The translations under genes and the position numbers were made by a program. The notes below the pieces were generated by a model, which made no database searches, was not told the origin of the DNA, and saw only the letters and a program-made list of their open reading frames with translations. Positions 1-8,670 of a DNA stretch of 64,000 nucleotides are shown piece by piece (position 1 is the stretch's first letter; every line of letters starts with the position of its first letter). The stretch lies in the NCBI RefSeq assembly GCF_001281385.1, contig NZ_CP006911.1, positions 310,001-374,000 of the forward strand, read 5' to 3'. The DNA is from Candidatus Pseudothioglobus singularis PS1. GTDB taxonomy: Bacteria > Pseudomonadota > Gammaproteobacteria > PS1 > Pseudothioglobaceae.

Positions 1-1496
1 CTTTCTTTACTGATGAGTGTGAAGCTTGTCTTTGGCAAACAATATTCAATAGAAGTTTTAGGAGGAATGAATAGGGGCATTTGTATTTTTCCTGGAAGGA
101 AGTCGCTAGTCATACTGGAGATCCAAGCATAATCAAAGAATAATCCTTCAGCTTCCAATGAACCTAATATGTAAATATTAGCAGGACCACTTTGAGGCTG
201 GAATATAACTGCATTCATATGGGCAGTTAAAATTTCTATCACATCTTCAAGAGATGATTTTTTGTAAAATGTTGACATCTTATTAAGGATCAAGCTTTCC
301 ACTTGATACTTTTCAAAAATTTGATACTCACTACTTGAAAGTGTTCGATCTGAAACAAAGCCGCAAAGAAGTAGTATTGAGTTGACTGCCTCTAATGAAT
401 CCTCTAAAGCTAATTTATTCGCAAATTCAAGTGTGCTGATTGAAATAAAAATCTCTTTGAGCAATGAAGAGTCAGTACACAACTCAATAACTTTTTTTGA
501 TTTACTTTTTTTAGAGTCAATTTTTAGAATTTTATTCACAAGCAGTGCGCGATTATTTTGCTCACTTCGTGCGCCTTTGATATATGGTGATGTAATTACC
601 TGAATTAACAATTCATGTTCGACAACACCATTAATAAGTTGAGAAGATAACTTCGTTATGGAAAAAAGATTTTTAATTAGAGGATAATTGCCAAGCGGAA
701 TTCCCAAAGATATGTTGTAGGGCTTTTGATGAGTTTCAATGAGGTGAGATGAGAACTCAAGATCAAAGGATGATTTCACTAGATGTTGCAAGTCATTTAA
801 ATTAGGGATGACAATACCAATTTTTTTTTCTGGATTATTGAGATTGATTTCTCTGGCCCATTTTGCTATTGTTTTTAATTCAGACTCTTGATCAGTGAAT
901 GAATAATTCTGTGAATGATTCATTATTTTACGACTTGAGAGTGGTAAGCAATTAAGAGCTTTGAAGAGCAGTCTTTGCTCGGGTGTTGGCTCATTGAAAC
1001 CATATTGATAATATTGCCCTTCACTGTCTAGTGTGCTCTTAAAATTGCCCAAAGACAAGTTAAAAATATCAGTTTGATCTATGCAAAGATTGTTGTCTTT
1101 AAATTTTTCATATCTATCGATTAATTCAACGTAAAGCTTAGATGTAATGGATGGAAAAGTTTTTATTTCAGCAACTGAAATGCCATAGCTCTTAGAGAGT
1201 CTGTAGCATTTAATTAATTCATCAATAAAAGTGTCAGGATTTTTAACAGAACTATCTTTGCAAAATTTTTTTAACATGAACCTTAACTCAAGTTGGCTTA
1301 GTAGGCGATATTCTTTTGTTGGATGATTAGATCTCCAGAACTTTTCAACCCAAGATTGATAAGAGAATATTTTTGGCATTTTGGAAGTGCCACTTATAAG
1401 CGCCATTGATTGCTTAATAGCAAGGGCTTGACGATTATTCGCAGCAATAATCGTATCTTTTGACTGAATAGCTGAGAGATCTATATTAACTCTCAT
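1..1496 (-). CDS. AddB-like probable DNA repair protein (inactivated helicase/nuclease type), C-terminus beyond window
   Basis: An open frame on the minus strand starts at ATG 1496 and has no stop codon down to base 1, giving 498 codons of a larger protein. I checked it line by line for stops. The N-terminus (VNIDL, then [15 protein letters not shown]-like residues), the [11 protein letters not shown] segment and the later [15 protein letters not shown] segment resemble the roughly 850-900-residue proteobacterial 'probable DNA repair protein' family. That family is an AddB-like degenerate superfamily I helicase with a C-terminal PD-(D/E)XK nuclease. The nuclease part would lie outside the window. 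Its start overlaps the end of engB by 11 bp, so the two are probably translationally coupled. The reading frame is certain; the family call is from memory of sequence features. Confidence 0.72.
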   Translation of the reverse strand, partial: MRVNIDLSAIQSKDTIIAANNRQALAIKQSMALISGTSKMPKIFSYQSWVEKFWRSNHPTKEYRLLSQLELRFMLKKFCKDSSVKNPDTFIDELIKCYRLSKSYGISVAEIKTFPSITSKLYVELIDRYEKFKDNNLCIDQTDIFNLSLGNFKSTLDSEGQYYQYGFNEPTPEQRLLFKALNCLPLSSRKIMNHSQNYSFTDQESELKTIAKWAREINLNNPEKKIGIVIPNLNDLQHLVKSSFDLEFSSHLIETHQKPYNISLGIPLGNYPLIKNLFSITKLSSQLINGVVEHELLIQVITSPYIKGARSEQNNRALLVNKILKIDSKKSKSKKVIELCTDSSLLKEIFISISTLEFANKLALEDSLEAVNSILLLCGFVSDRTLSSSEYQIFEKYQVESLILNKMSTFYKKSSLEDVIEILTAHMNAVIFQPQSGPANIYILGSLEAEGLFFDYAWISSMTSDFLPGKIQMPLFIPPKTSIEYCLPKTSFTLISKE

Positions 1497-2091
1497 TATT
1501 CATTTCAAATACCTTGTCTAAATACATACAGAGTTCAGGAACACCTTCCTTTTTTAAAGATGAGAAAAGCTGGACATTAACTGAAGGAAAATCTTTGACC
1601 GCTTTCATAACTGAGAGTCTAGCGGAACTTGCAGCACCCTTTTTTAATTTATCAGATTTAGTTAATAAGATGTTTACTGAGACTTTACTGTTGATACACC
1701 ATTCCAACATCATTTGGTCGAAAGGCTTAAGAGGATGGCGACAATCCATTACCAGTATAGCGGCCTTGATACATTTACGATTATCAAAGTATTGACTCAT
1801 ATTTTGATGCCAATCCCGCTTAACTGAATCCGGAACTTTGGCGTAGCCATAACCTGGCAGGTCAACAAGTCTTCGTTCATTATCAAGCTCAAAGAAAACA
1901 AGGTGCTGAGTTCTGCCCGGTGTCCTGCTGACTTTAGCCAATTTCTTTTGTTCAGTGAGTGTGTTGATTGCACTGGATTTTCCTGCATTAGAGCGGCCTG
2001 CAAAAATCACCTCATAGCCACTATCATTAGGACAGCCTTTAAGAGAAGGACACGATAAGAGAAATTTAGCTTGACGGTAGGAATTATGCAT
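1486..2091 (-). CDS. engB: Ribosome biogenesis GTP-binding protein EngB (YsxC/YihA)
   Basis: This 201-residue TRAFAC-class GTPase is needed for assembly of the large ribosomal subunit. All GTPase motifs are visible: G1 GRSNAGKS at 32-39, G3 DLPG at 77-80 followed by YGYAKV, G4 TKSD at 144-147, and a G5-like SSLKKEG near 178. The length is normal for the family. The ATG at 2091 is the first start in the frame. The gene is divergent from the thioesterase gene at 2185 and overlaps the downstream AddB-like gene by 11 bp. A TATAAT-like -10 element lies at 2120-2125 on the minus strand. Confidence 0.96.
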   Translation of the reverse strand: MHNSYRQAKFLLSCPSLKGCPNDSGYEVIFAGRSNAGKSSAINTLTEQKKLAKVSRTPGRTQHLVFFELDNERRLVDLPGYGYAKVPDSVKRDWHQNMSQYFDNRKCIKAAILVMDCRHPLKPFDQMMLEWCINSKVSVNILLTKSDKLKKGAASSARLSVMKAVKDFPSVNVQLFSSLKKEGVPELCMYLDKVFEMNNES

Positions 2092-2112
2092 AATTCAAGT
2101 ATTGCGAGGCTT

Positions 2113-2168
2113 TTAATCCATTATATAATCTTTATTTATTGAGTTCTCATTACATTCTAATCTTATAA
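2113..2168. promoter_or_regulatory. Divergent promoter region engB / thioesterase
   Basis: The 93 bp between two divergent start codons holds a minus-strand TATAAT at 2120-2125 that would serve engB. For the plus strand it holds TTGAGT at 2139-2144 with TTATAA at 2163-2168 (18 bp spacer) that would serve the acyl-CoA gene run. The elements are read by eye. The -35 of engB is poor. Confidence 0.4.
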
Positions 2169-2184
2169 GTAATTTTGACGACAT

Positions 2185-2712
2185 ATGGATAACGAAATAT
2201 ATCTAAAAAGAAAATATAAGCATTTTTCTGAAGACGATAATTTAAATGAACCTTTAGCTATATACAATGCTAAAGTGCATCGAGACTGGATTGATTACAA
2301 TGGTCATATGAGTGAATCCTTTTACCTCTATGCATTTGGTGATGCGTCTGATGCTTTATTTCAATATATAGGGATTGATAATAACTATAGGCTGGCTGGA
2401 CAATCCTTCTATACAGTTGAAACTCACATTAATTACTATTTGGAGGCTTCTGAGAAAGAACCCTTAACCTTTGCAACACAAATATTAGGACTAGATTCGA
2501 AAAGGCTTCACATTTTTCATCAGATGTTCCATGGAGTCACTGGAAGCCTATTAGCTACCACAGAACAAATGTTAATCCATGTAGATATGAAGAAAGCAAA
2601 AGCAAGCGAGATTAGCCCTTCTGTGTTTGCAATTCTTGAAAAAATATGGGAATCTCACCAAAAATTAACGTTACCCAAGCAAAAGGGGCGTGTAATGAGC
2701 GTTAATAAATAA
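2185..2712 (+). CDS. Hot-dog fold acyl-CoA thioesterase, probable betainyl-CoA thioesterase
   Basis: This 175-residue protein of the 4-hydroxybenzoyl-CoA thioesterase type has the typical catalytic-region motif D34-W-I-D37-Y-N-G-H41-M. An extra tail of about 28 residues precedes the domain. Proteins with this DW-D-NGHM motif are found beside carnitine dehydrogenase and hydrolyse betainyl-CoA to glycine betaine. Here the gene opens a run with an acyl-CoA dehydrogenase, an NDP-forming acyl-CoA synthetase and CaiD. That context supports release of glycine betaine and CoA as the last step of carnitine or gamma-butyrobetaine breakdown. The fold is clear; the exact substrate is inferred from the neighbours. 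Confidence 0.75.
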   Translation: MDNEIYLKRKYKHFSEDDNLNEPLAIYNAKVHRDWIDYNGHMSESFYLYAFGDASDALFQYIGIDNNYRLAGQSFYTVETHINYYLEASEKEPLTFATQILGLDSKRLHIFHQMFHGVTGSLLATTEQMLIHVDMKKAKASEISPSVFAILEKIWESHQKLTLPKQKGRVMSVNK

Positions 2713-2740
2713 ATAAATTAATTTAATCTAAGGATAAAAA

Positions 2741-3898
2741 ATGGATTTTGGACTGTCAAATGAGCAACAAATGATTATTGATTCTGTCAAAAGTTTTGTT
2801 GAAAAGGAGCTCTATCCCCATGAAGATGAAGTTGAAAAGAGCAATAAGATCAAAGATTCAGTTGTAGAGAAAATAAAGCAAAAAGCTATTGAAAGTGGTA
2901 TTTATGCATGCAATATGCCTGAAATTCATGGTGGAGGTGGACTTGATACATTAACATTATGTCTTTTAGAGAAAGAATTGGGAAAAGCTAATTTTGGACT
3001 TCAGTACATTGTCGCGAGGCCAAGTAATATTTTATTGGCTTGTAAAGGGTCTCAAGTAGATAATTACCTTCTACCCACTATTCGAGGAGAAAAGGTTGAC
3101 TGTCTTGCAATGACAGAGCCTAATGCTGGTTCAGATGTCCGTTCTATGAAGTGTAAAGCTGAGCGAGATGGTGAGGATTTTGTAATTAATGGGTCTAAGC
3201 ATTTTATAAGTCATGCTGATATGGCTGACTTCGTAATTTTATTTGCAGCTTCAGGGGTTGAACAAACTTCAAGGGGTGAGAAAAAAAAGATTACTAGTTT
3301 TTTAGTTGATATGGGTACTCCTGGTTTTTCTGTTGAGCCTGGATATAACAGTGTCTCTCATAGAGGCTATCATAATTTTATATTGAATTTTGATAACTGC
3401 CGCGTCCACGAATCTCAAGTCCTGGGAGATGTTGATCATGGTTTTGATGTAGCTAATGAGTGGTTAGGTGCTACTCGGTTATCTGTTGCTGCTATGTGTC
3501 TTGGTAGGGCTGAAAGAGCTTTACAGATTGCCACAGAGTGGGCTGCGACACGAGAACAATTTGGTCAACGTATTGGGAAATTTCAAGGTGTCTCTTTTAA
3601 GCTTGCCGATATGTCAATGGAACTTCAGGCTGCTGAACTCTTAACGCTTAAGGCTGCTTGGAAAGATACTCAAGGAGAAATGACTAATAGTGATGCTGCT
3701 ATGGCAAAACTGAAGGCTACTGAAACACTCGCAATGATTTCAGATGAGGCCATTCAAATATTAGGTGGGATGGGCTTGATGGATGAACTACCTTTGGAGA
3801 GGATATGGCGCGATCATCGAGTTGAAAGAATCTGGGATGGTACTAGCGAAATTCAAAGACACATTATTTCTAGATCACTTCTAAGGCCATTTGAGTAG
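2741..3898 (+). CDS. Acyl-CoA dehydrogenase, candidate gamma-butyrobetainyl-CoA dehydrogenase
   Basis: This 385-residue FAD enzyme has the usual acyl-CoA dehydrogenase layout. An alpha-helical N-terminal domain is followed by a middle beta domain (MTEPNAGSDV near 118-127, INGSKHFIS near 149-157) and a C-terminal helical domain with the flavin-contact RE-FGQ-IGKFQ segment and QILGGMG. The usual YEGT motif that carries the catalytic glutamate reads W-D366-G-T, so aspartate sits at the expected base position. It resembles CaiA only generally; E. coli CaiA is a crotonobetainyl-CoA reductase. In this cluster it most likely desaturates gamma-butyrobetainyl-CoA to crotonobetainyl-CoA. A Shine-Dalgarno-like AAGGA precedes the ATG, and it sits 28 bp after the thioesterase. 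Confidence 0.85.
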   Translation: MDFGLSNEQQMIIDSVKSFVEKELYPHEDEVEKSNKIKDSVVEKIKQKAIESGIYACNMPEIHGGGGLDTLTLCLLEKELGKANFGLQYIVARPSNILLACKGSQVDNYLLPTIRGEKVDCLAMTEPNAGSDVRSMKCKAERDGEDFVINGSKHFISHADMADFVILFAASGVEQTSRGEKKKITSFLVDMGTPGFSVEPGYNSVSHRGYHNFILNFDNCRVHESQVLGDVDHGFDVANEWLGATRLSVAAMCLGRAERALQIATEWAATREQFGQRIGKFQGVSFKLADMSMELQAAELLTLKAAWKDTQGEMTNSDAAMAKLKATETLAMISDEAIQILGGMGLMDELPLERIWRDHRVERIWDGTSEIQRHIISRSLLRPFE

Positions 3899-3904
3899 TT
3901 TGTT

Positions 3905-5962
3905 ATGAGCAGAAGTGACTTGCATCGATTAATATCTCCAAAATCAATTGCTGTAGTTGGAAATCGAGGTGCTGATTTTGCTATTAAAGAGTCTAAGAAG
4001 TTAGGTTTTAATCATCAAATATGGTCTGTGCATCCAACATTGGATAGTCTTGAAGGTATTCAATGTTATCGTGACATTAAAGATTTGCCAGAGGCTCCTG
4101 ATGCAACGTTTATCGCTGTTAATGCAGAGTCAGCTATCGAAATCGTTTCTGATCTCAAGTCAATGGGCGGCGGCGGAGCAGTTTTATATGCCTCCGGATT
4201 TGCAGAGGTTGGTGATGAGGGCGTTAAACGAAATCAGAGATTAGTCGAGGCGGCAGATGGAATGCCGCTCATTGGCCCAAACTGTTACGGATTCATTAAT
4301 AGCTTGGATAGATTTGCACTTTGGCCTGATGTTCATGGATGTGAGCCTGTCAAAGAGGGTGTTGCAATTATTACTCAAAGCGGTAATATTGGCCTAAATA
4401 TGACTATGCAGTCTTCTGGACTTCCAATCGCCTACATGTTTACGCTAGGTAATCAATCAAACACAAATATTGCAGATATTATTCATGCAATGTTAGATGA
4501 CTCAAGAGTTAATGCCATTGGGCTTCATATTGAGGGCATTAATGATATAGCATCATTTGATAATGCTGCCAGAAGAGCAATTAAAATGAAGGTGCCAATC
4601 ATTGCAATTAAATCAGGAAAAACTTTAGCTTCTGCAAAGATTGCGCTCAGTCATACAAGCTCATTGACAGGGTCAGATGAATTGTTTAGTTTCTTTTTTG
4701 AAAGACTCGGTATCGCCCGAGTCAATTCAGTTCCTGAGTTTCTTGAAACTCTGAAGCTGCTCAGTGTTTTAGGAGTGATTGACCATCATGGAGTTGCCTC
4801 TATGAGCTGCTCAGGGGGTGAGGCGGGGATGATGGCCGATCTAATTGATGGCATGGAGATTACATTTCCAAGCCTCACTGATTCTCACAAAAATAAAGTC
4901 AAACAAACACTGAATGAATATGTTGAGGTAGATAATCCACTGGATTATCATACATTTGTTTGGGGTGATCGAAAAAAAACATCAGAGTGTTTTAAACAAA
5001 TGATTAATGGAAGTTTTGCTGCCACTATGTTGCTTTTAGATTGGCCAAAAACGCCAGAATCTGAACAGAAAGATTGGGACACAACGCTTTTGGCCCTTTC
5101 TGATGCAATCACTGGAACAAGTGAAAAAGCAATCGTGCTTGCATCGATGGCAGACTGCATGCCGAAACGAATTATAGATGAATGCCTAAACTTTGGAATT
5201 ACACCAATGGTTGGCTTAGATACTTGCCTTAAGGCGCTCAATCATTCTTACAAAATTGGCTGCGCTTTTAAGAAAAATGAAGTCCCAGAAATAAACATAC
5301 TTGAAACTCAAATAGAAAATAAAAACACTAAGCAACTAACTGAATATGAGGGTAAGCAACTGATTCAGGATTATGGCGTTTCAATTCCTAAGGGAGGGAT
5401 CATAACTAATGTATCTGAGGCTTTAAAGGCTGCTGAAGAAATCACTTATCCAGTTACACTTAAAATTTCTGATACTGACGTGTCCCATAAGACTGAGCTT
5501 GGAGCTGTCAGGCTAAATATTCAAGACTCTGGAATGCTGGAGAAAGCTTGCCATGATTTGTTCAAAATGGGCCCTTCTTTATTAATTGAAAGAATGATTA
5601 ATGATTCTGTGTGCGAACTAATCATTGGAGTTGACTATGATCCTACATTTGGAAAGTACGTCATTATTGGCGGCGGCGGTATTTTTGTTGAAATACTAAA
5701 AGATAGCTCAGTATTGCTATTACCTGCATCAAGGAGTGATGTTCTATTGGCACTCTCAAAACTCAAAGTGTATGCCTTGCTTGAGGGTTACAGAGGGAGT
5801 CCAAAGGGGGATATAGAATCCGTTGTCGATGCGGTTATCTCAATCATTGCGTTAATTCAAAAAAATGATGTTTTAGAGTTGGACATCAATCCACTGATTG
5901 TTTTGGAAGAGAAAAAAGGTGCTGTTGCAGCTGACGTACTTATCAGGTTAAATTCAGACTAG
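3905..5962 (+). CDS. NDP-forming acyl-CoA synthetase (acetate-CoA ligase family)
   Basis: This 685-residue single-chain enzyme of the ADP-forming acetyl-CoA synthetase family joins a carboxylic acid to CoA using ATP through a phosphohistidine. Domain order by eye is a CoA-binding Rossmann domain (about 1-135), two succinyl-CoA-ligase-like domains (about 150-460) and an ATP-grasp domain (about 470-685). The phosphohistidine motif SH250TSSLTGSDE is present, and the ATP-grasp domain shows VTLKISDTDVSHKTELG. It begins 6 bp after the acyl-CoA dehydrogenase and is followed at 21 bp by caiD, so one transcript is likely. It is probably the activating enzyme for gamma-butyrobetaine, crotonobetaine or carnitine, replacing the unrelated AMP-forming CaiC. 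The substrate is inferred from the neighbours. Confidence 0.88.
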   Translation: MSRSDLHRLISPKSIAVVGNRGADFAIKESKKLGFNHQIWSVHPTLDSLEGIQCYRDIKDLPEAPDATFIAVNAESAIEIVSDLKSMGGGGAVLYASGFAEVGDEGVKRNQRLVEAADGMPLIGPNCYGFINSLDRFALWPDVHGCEPVKEGVAIITQSGNIGLNMTMQSSGLPIAYMFTLGNQSNTNIADIIHAMLDDSRVNAIGLHIEGINDIASFDNAARRAIKMKVPIIAIKSGKTLASAKIALSHTSSLTGSDELFSFFFERLGIARVNSVPEFLETLKLLSVLGVIDHHGVASMSCSGGEAGMMADLIDGMEITFPSLTDSHKNKVKQTLNEYVEVDNPLDYHTFVWGDRKKTSECFKQMINGSFAATMLLLDWPKTPESEQKDWDTTLLALSDAITGTSEKAIVLASMADCMPKRIIDECLNFGITPMVGLDTCLKALNHSYKIGCAFKKNEVPEINILETQIENKNTKQLTEYEGKQLIQDYGVSIPKGGIITNVSEALKAAEEITYPVTLKISDTDVSHKTELGAVRLNIQDSGMLEKACHDLFKMGPSLLIERMINDSVCELIIGVDYDPTFGKYVIIGGGGIFVEILKDSSVLLLPASRSDVLLALSKLKVYALLEGYRGSPKGDIESVVDAVISIIALIQKNDVLELDINPLIVLEEKKGAVAADVLIRLNSD

Positions 5963-5983
5963 GAACTTTATATTGAGAGAATT

Positions 5984-6769
5984 ATGAATAATGCTGTAAA
6001 TTTTGAGTTGTATGATGAAGTGATGCTCATCACTTTGGACCGTCCAAAAGCGAATGCGATTGACGCCAAAACGAGCCATATGCTTGGGGAGGTTTTCATT
6101 CGTTTTAGGGATGATGACAGCCTACGAGTTGCTATCATTACTGGCGCTGAAGATCGTTTTTTTTGTGGAGGTTGGGACTTAAAAGCGGCATCAGAGGGAG
6201 AGGCTGTTGATGCAGATTTTGGGCCTGGAGGCTTTGCAGGACTTACTGAACTATGGGATTTAGATAAGCCAGTCATTGCCGCTGTCAATGGACTAGCGGT
6301 TGGCGGCGGCTTTGAGTTGGCGCTTGCAGCAGACCTGATTATTGCATCCAGTCATGCAGAGTTTTTTGTTCCTGAGGCTACCCTGGGGATCATTCCAGAT
6401 AGTGGCGGCGTCTTAAGGCTCCCTCGCAGACTTCCAAGGGCAGTGGCTATGGACATGTTAATGACTGGGCGAAGAATGAATGTTGATGAAGCCAAACATT
6501 TTGGTCTTGTTAATCGAAGTTGCGACCCGGAGCATTTAATAAATGAGGCACTTGATTGGGCTCATCAGATTGCTCAGTCTGCCCCACTATCATTGGCTGC
6601 AATAAAGTCAGTTATTCGAGAAACTGAGACTATGGATTTAGAAAGTGCATATGAGTGTATGCGATCTGGAGAGATTGAAGCTTACCAGAAGATGCTTCGT
6701 TCAGAAGATGCTAAAGAGGGGACTCTCGCTTTTTCAGAAAAACGATCCCCAAAATGGAAAGGAAAATAA
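5984..6769 (+). CDS. caiD: Crotonobetainyl-CoA hydratase / carnitinyl-CoA dehydratase CaiD
   Basis: This 261-residue crotonase-fold enzyme reversibly hydrates crotonobetainyl-CoA to L-carnitinyl-CoA. The match to E. coli CaiD, as I remember it, runs along the whole chain: DRPKANAIDAKTS at the N-terminus, GWDLKAA-EGE--DADFGPGGFAGL at 63-87, DKPVIAAVNG at 94-103, IPDSGGVLRLPR at 137-148 and a WKGK end. The two crotonase acid/base glutamates are at E111 (GGGFE) and E131 (VPEATLG). Such tight similarity over motifs that are not general to crotonases makes the symbol safe. It is the anchor for reading the surrounding acyl-CoA genes as a carnitine/gamma-butyrobetaine pathway. Confidence 0.92.
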   Translation: MNNAVNFELYDEVMLITLDRPKANAIDAKTSHMLGEVFIRFRDDDSLRVAIITGAEDRFFCGGWDLKAASEGEAVDADFGPGGFAGLTELWDLDKPVIAAVNGLAVGGGFELALAADLIIASSHAEFFVPEATLGIIPDSGGVLRLPRRLPRAVAMDMLMTGRRMNVDEAKHFGLVNRSCDPEHLINEALDWAHQIAQSAPLSLAAIKSVIRETETMDLESAYECMRSGEIEAYQKMLRSEDAKEGTLAFSEKRSPKWKGK

Positions 6770-6823
6770 CAAATTAGAAATTGGTATAATCAATTGGTCT
6801 GTTTTTGATAGGGCGTTTATTAA

Positions 6824-7135
6824 ATGAAGAAGATTTCATCTATATTTATCACTTTTATTTTTGCTACTTTCTCTGTGAGCTCACTTGCTAATAGTGAAGG
6901 AGAGGCAATGTATAGTGCATTGGGATGTGCCAGTTGCCATGGTGCAAATGGCCGCTCTAGTGACGACTCTATCCCTTCTCTAGCAGGCAAAGATGTTGAT
7001 TGGATTGTTCAACAACTTGAGTATTTTCAATCTGGCGAAAGACAAAATGCGTACATGAATGCGATGGCTCCAATGGCTGAAGGCTTTGAGAGATCGATAG
7101 CAGAATATCTCTCAATTCAAGACCCTCAAAAATAA
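6824..7135 (+). CDS. Small monohaem c-type cytochrome
   Basis: This 103-residue protein has a Sec signal peptide (about residues 1-22, ending SSLA-N) and one haem-binding motif CASCH near 36-40. It is therefore a soluble periplasmic electron carrier. Methionines in the C-terminal part (MNAMAPM) could give the axial ligand. The segment QQLEYFQSGERQNAYMNAM closely matches the same region of the dihaem cytochrome encoded 88 bp downstream. It looks like a half-size relative or duplicate of cytochrome c4. It starts 54 bp after caiD. The partner is unknown. Confidence 0.88.
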   Translation: MKKISSIFITFIFATFSVSSLANSEGEAMYSALGCASCHGANGRSSDDSIPSLAGKDVDWIVQQLEYFQSGERQNAYMNAMAPMAEGFERSIAEYLSIQDPQK

Positions 7136-7191
7136 ATCTTTTCTTTTAAATTTTGCATCATTAGAGGGTTTCTTATCCTCAATTTATAACG

Positions 7192-7197
7192 TATAAT
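7192..7197 (+). promoter_or_regulatory. TATAAT -10 element upstream of the dihaem cytochrome gene
   Basis: A perfect TATAAT lies 26 bp before the ATG at 7224, with a weak -35 (TTTCTT at 7169-7174, 17 bp spacer). It suggests the dihaem cytochrome has its own promoter rather than depending only on read-through from caiD. Confidence 0.4.
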
Positions 7198-7223
7198 TTC
7201 ACTGAATTTTTTGGAGATTGAGA

Positions 7224-7862
7224 ATGAAAAAAATCATTATTATTTTAGCTTCTTTACTTATCACCTCTTTGAGTAATCCGATCATAGCGGCAGGAGATGC
7301 TGAAGCAGGCCAAGCAAAAACTGCTACTTGTATGGGTTGTCATGGTCTTGCAGGAAACAGTACGATTCCAAACTTTCCTAAATTAGCTGGCCAGGGTGAA
7401 ACTTACATTTTAAAGCAGCTACAATATTTCAAGTCAGGTGAAAGAGAGAATGCAATGATGGCGGGTGTCGCTTCAATGCTTTCTGATCAGGACATGGAAG
7501 ATATTGCAGCCTACTATTCAATTCAAACGATTAGTGAAAATTCTGCTAAGGGCTCAGAGGAAATGATTGAGCTTGGTAGAAAAATTTATGTGGGTGGCAA
7601 GATGGACACTCAAACGACAGCATGTATCGCTTGCCATGGAGCCAAAGGAAAAGGAATTCCAACAGCTGGTTTCCCGGCTGTAGCGGCTCAGCATGCAGAC
7701 TATACAGCCTCTCAACTAAAGGCTTTCCGTCAGTATTCTATTAACGTACAGACCGGTTCTGAGGGCGTTGAAAGAGTCAATGCGATGATGAACAATGTTG
7801 CGATGGGCTTAACAAACGAAGAGATTGACGCATTGTCTCAGTATATCGCTGGACTCCATTAA
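7224..7862 (+). CDS. Dihaem cytochrome c4-like protein
   Basis: This periplasmic cytochrome of 212 residues has a signal peptide (hydrophobic run to about residue 22, ending IIAA-GD) and two CxxCH motifs, CMGCH and CIACH, one per half. The halves repeat each other (LAGQGETYILKQL versus AAQHADYTASQL), the two-domain layout of cytochrome c4, which passes electrons from the bc1 complex to terminal oxidases. I prefer ATG 7224 over TTG 7218 because GGAG at 7213-7216 is 7 nt before the ATG. It is convergent with the dehydrogenase gene at 7892. Confidence 0.88.
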   Translation: MKKIIIILASLLITSLSNPIIAAGDAEAGQAKTATCMGCHGLAGNSTIPNFPKLAGQGETYILKQLQYFKSGERENAMMAGVASMLSDQDMEDIAAYYSIQTISENSAKGSEEMIELGRKIYVGGKMDTQTTACIACHGAKGKGIPTAGFPAVAAQHADYTASQLKAFRQYSINVQTGSEGVERVNAMMNNVAMGLTNEEIDALSQYIAGLH

Positions 7863-7877
7863 CACTTGAGAGTTGTT

Positions 7878-7898
7878 GGGCTAAATTTTATTTAGTCC
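7878..7898. terminator. Possible shared hairpin between convergent genes
   Basis: An inverted repeat GGGCTAAAT-TTT-ATTTAGTCC (9 bp stem with one G-T pair) sits between the cytochrome stop and the stop codon of the convergent dehydrogenase, which it overlaps. No clear T-run follows on either strand, so it is only a weak candidate for a bidirectional terminator. Confidence 0.35.
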
Positions 7899-8659
7899 AT
7901 CCTCTCTGTATTTCCATCTACTGTCATTATTTGACCTGAAACTCTCTTGGCTTCTTCGGACAGAAGAAAGACAACCATATTGGCAATATCCTCTTTGTCA
8001 ACAAATGTTTTAAGTGAGACCATACTCTCAAAATCCTCTCTGAGCTCCTTTTCATCAACGCTGAGAGATTCTGACTTTGCTTTTATGACTCGGTCAATTC
8101 GATCCCCTGAAACTGATCCAGGGCAAATCGCATTGACTCGAATATTGAACTCGCCAAGCTCCATGGCCAAGGATTTTGTCACTCCAATAATGGCCCACTT
8201 AGAGGCCGCATAAGGGGTCCTTAAAGGGAATCCAAAAATTCCTGCTGTAGAAGACAGGTTGACAATTGAGCCGCCACTCCTCTTTAGGAGAGGGATTGCA
8301 TCTTTTGTAAAATAGAAATGACTATTTAAATTGGTATCGATTGTGTTTTTCCAGTCATCAACTGAGACATCTTCCATCATTCCAGTTGGCCCAGCTATAC
8401 CAACATTATTAATTAAAGCGCTAATACTGGATACTTTATTTGAGAGAGATTCAAAGTATTGGGCAACTGATTCAGGGTCACTCGCATTGATATTTTCTAT
8501 GAATAATCTTTTATTGATGAGTGGGTGCTTGTTGAGCTCGTCAATTTTTTTTTGATTGATGTCAGAGGCATAGACGGTGTATCCCTTCTCTAGCAATGTG
8601 TTCGCAATGCACCAGCCAATCCCATCTGCCGCTGCTGATATAACTACATTTTTGCTCAC
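7892..8659 (-). CDS. Short-chain dehydrogenase, candidate 3-hydroxyacyl-CoA (carnitinyl-CoA) dehydrogenase
   Basis: This 255-residue classical SDR has the catalytic S--Y---K set: NLSS near 136, then YAASK near 151-155. The C-terminus SGQIMTVDGN is typical of the 3-oxoacyl reductase-like group. The cofactor loop is unusual: SAAADGIG replaces TGxxxGIG, and NNVG replaces NNAG. The start is GTG at 8659, 11 bp after the proV stop, so it is the last gene of the proX-proW-proV operon. Co-transcription with a betaine-type transporter and convergence with caiD suggest it oxidises a 3-hydroxy group such as carnitinyl-CoA, but this is inference. A different alcohol is possible. Confidence 0.8.
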   Translation of the reverse strand: MSKNVVISAAADGIGWCIANTLLEKGYTVYASDINQKKIDELNKHPLINKRLFIENINASDPESVAQYFESLSNKVSSISALINNVGIAGPTGMMEDVSVDDWKNTIDTNLNSHFYFTKDAIPLLKRSGGSIVNLSSTAGIFGFPLRTPYAASKWAIIGVTKSLAMELGEFNIRVNAICPGSVSGDRIDRVIKAKSESLSVDEKELREDFESMVSLKTFVDKEDIANMVVFLLSEEAKRVSGQIMTVDGNTERMD

Positions 8660-8670
8660 AGCGCCACAGT

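Noticed and set aside
382-603. Plus-strand open frame of 73 codons
   Set aside because: It lies wholly inside the uninterrupted minus-strand AddB-like gene and shows no recognisable domain or ribosome-binding site.
2741-3898. Naming the acyl-CoA dehydrogenase CaiA
   Set aside because: Similarity to CaiA is only general, and the aerobic-looking context favours dehydrogenation over crotonobetaine reduction.
2185-6769. DMSP demethylation (DmdB/DmdC/DmdD) reading of the acyl-CoA run
   Set aside because: The hydratase matches CaiD along its length, the dehydrogenase is 385 residues rather than the longer DmdC type, and the ligase is NDP-forming.
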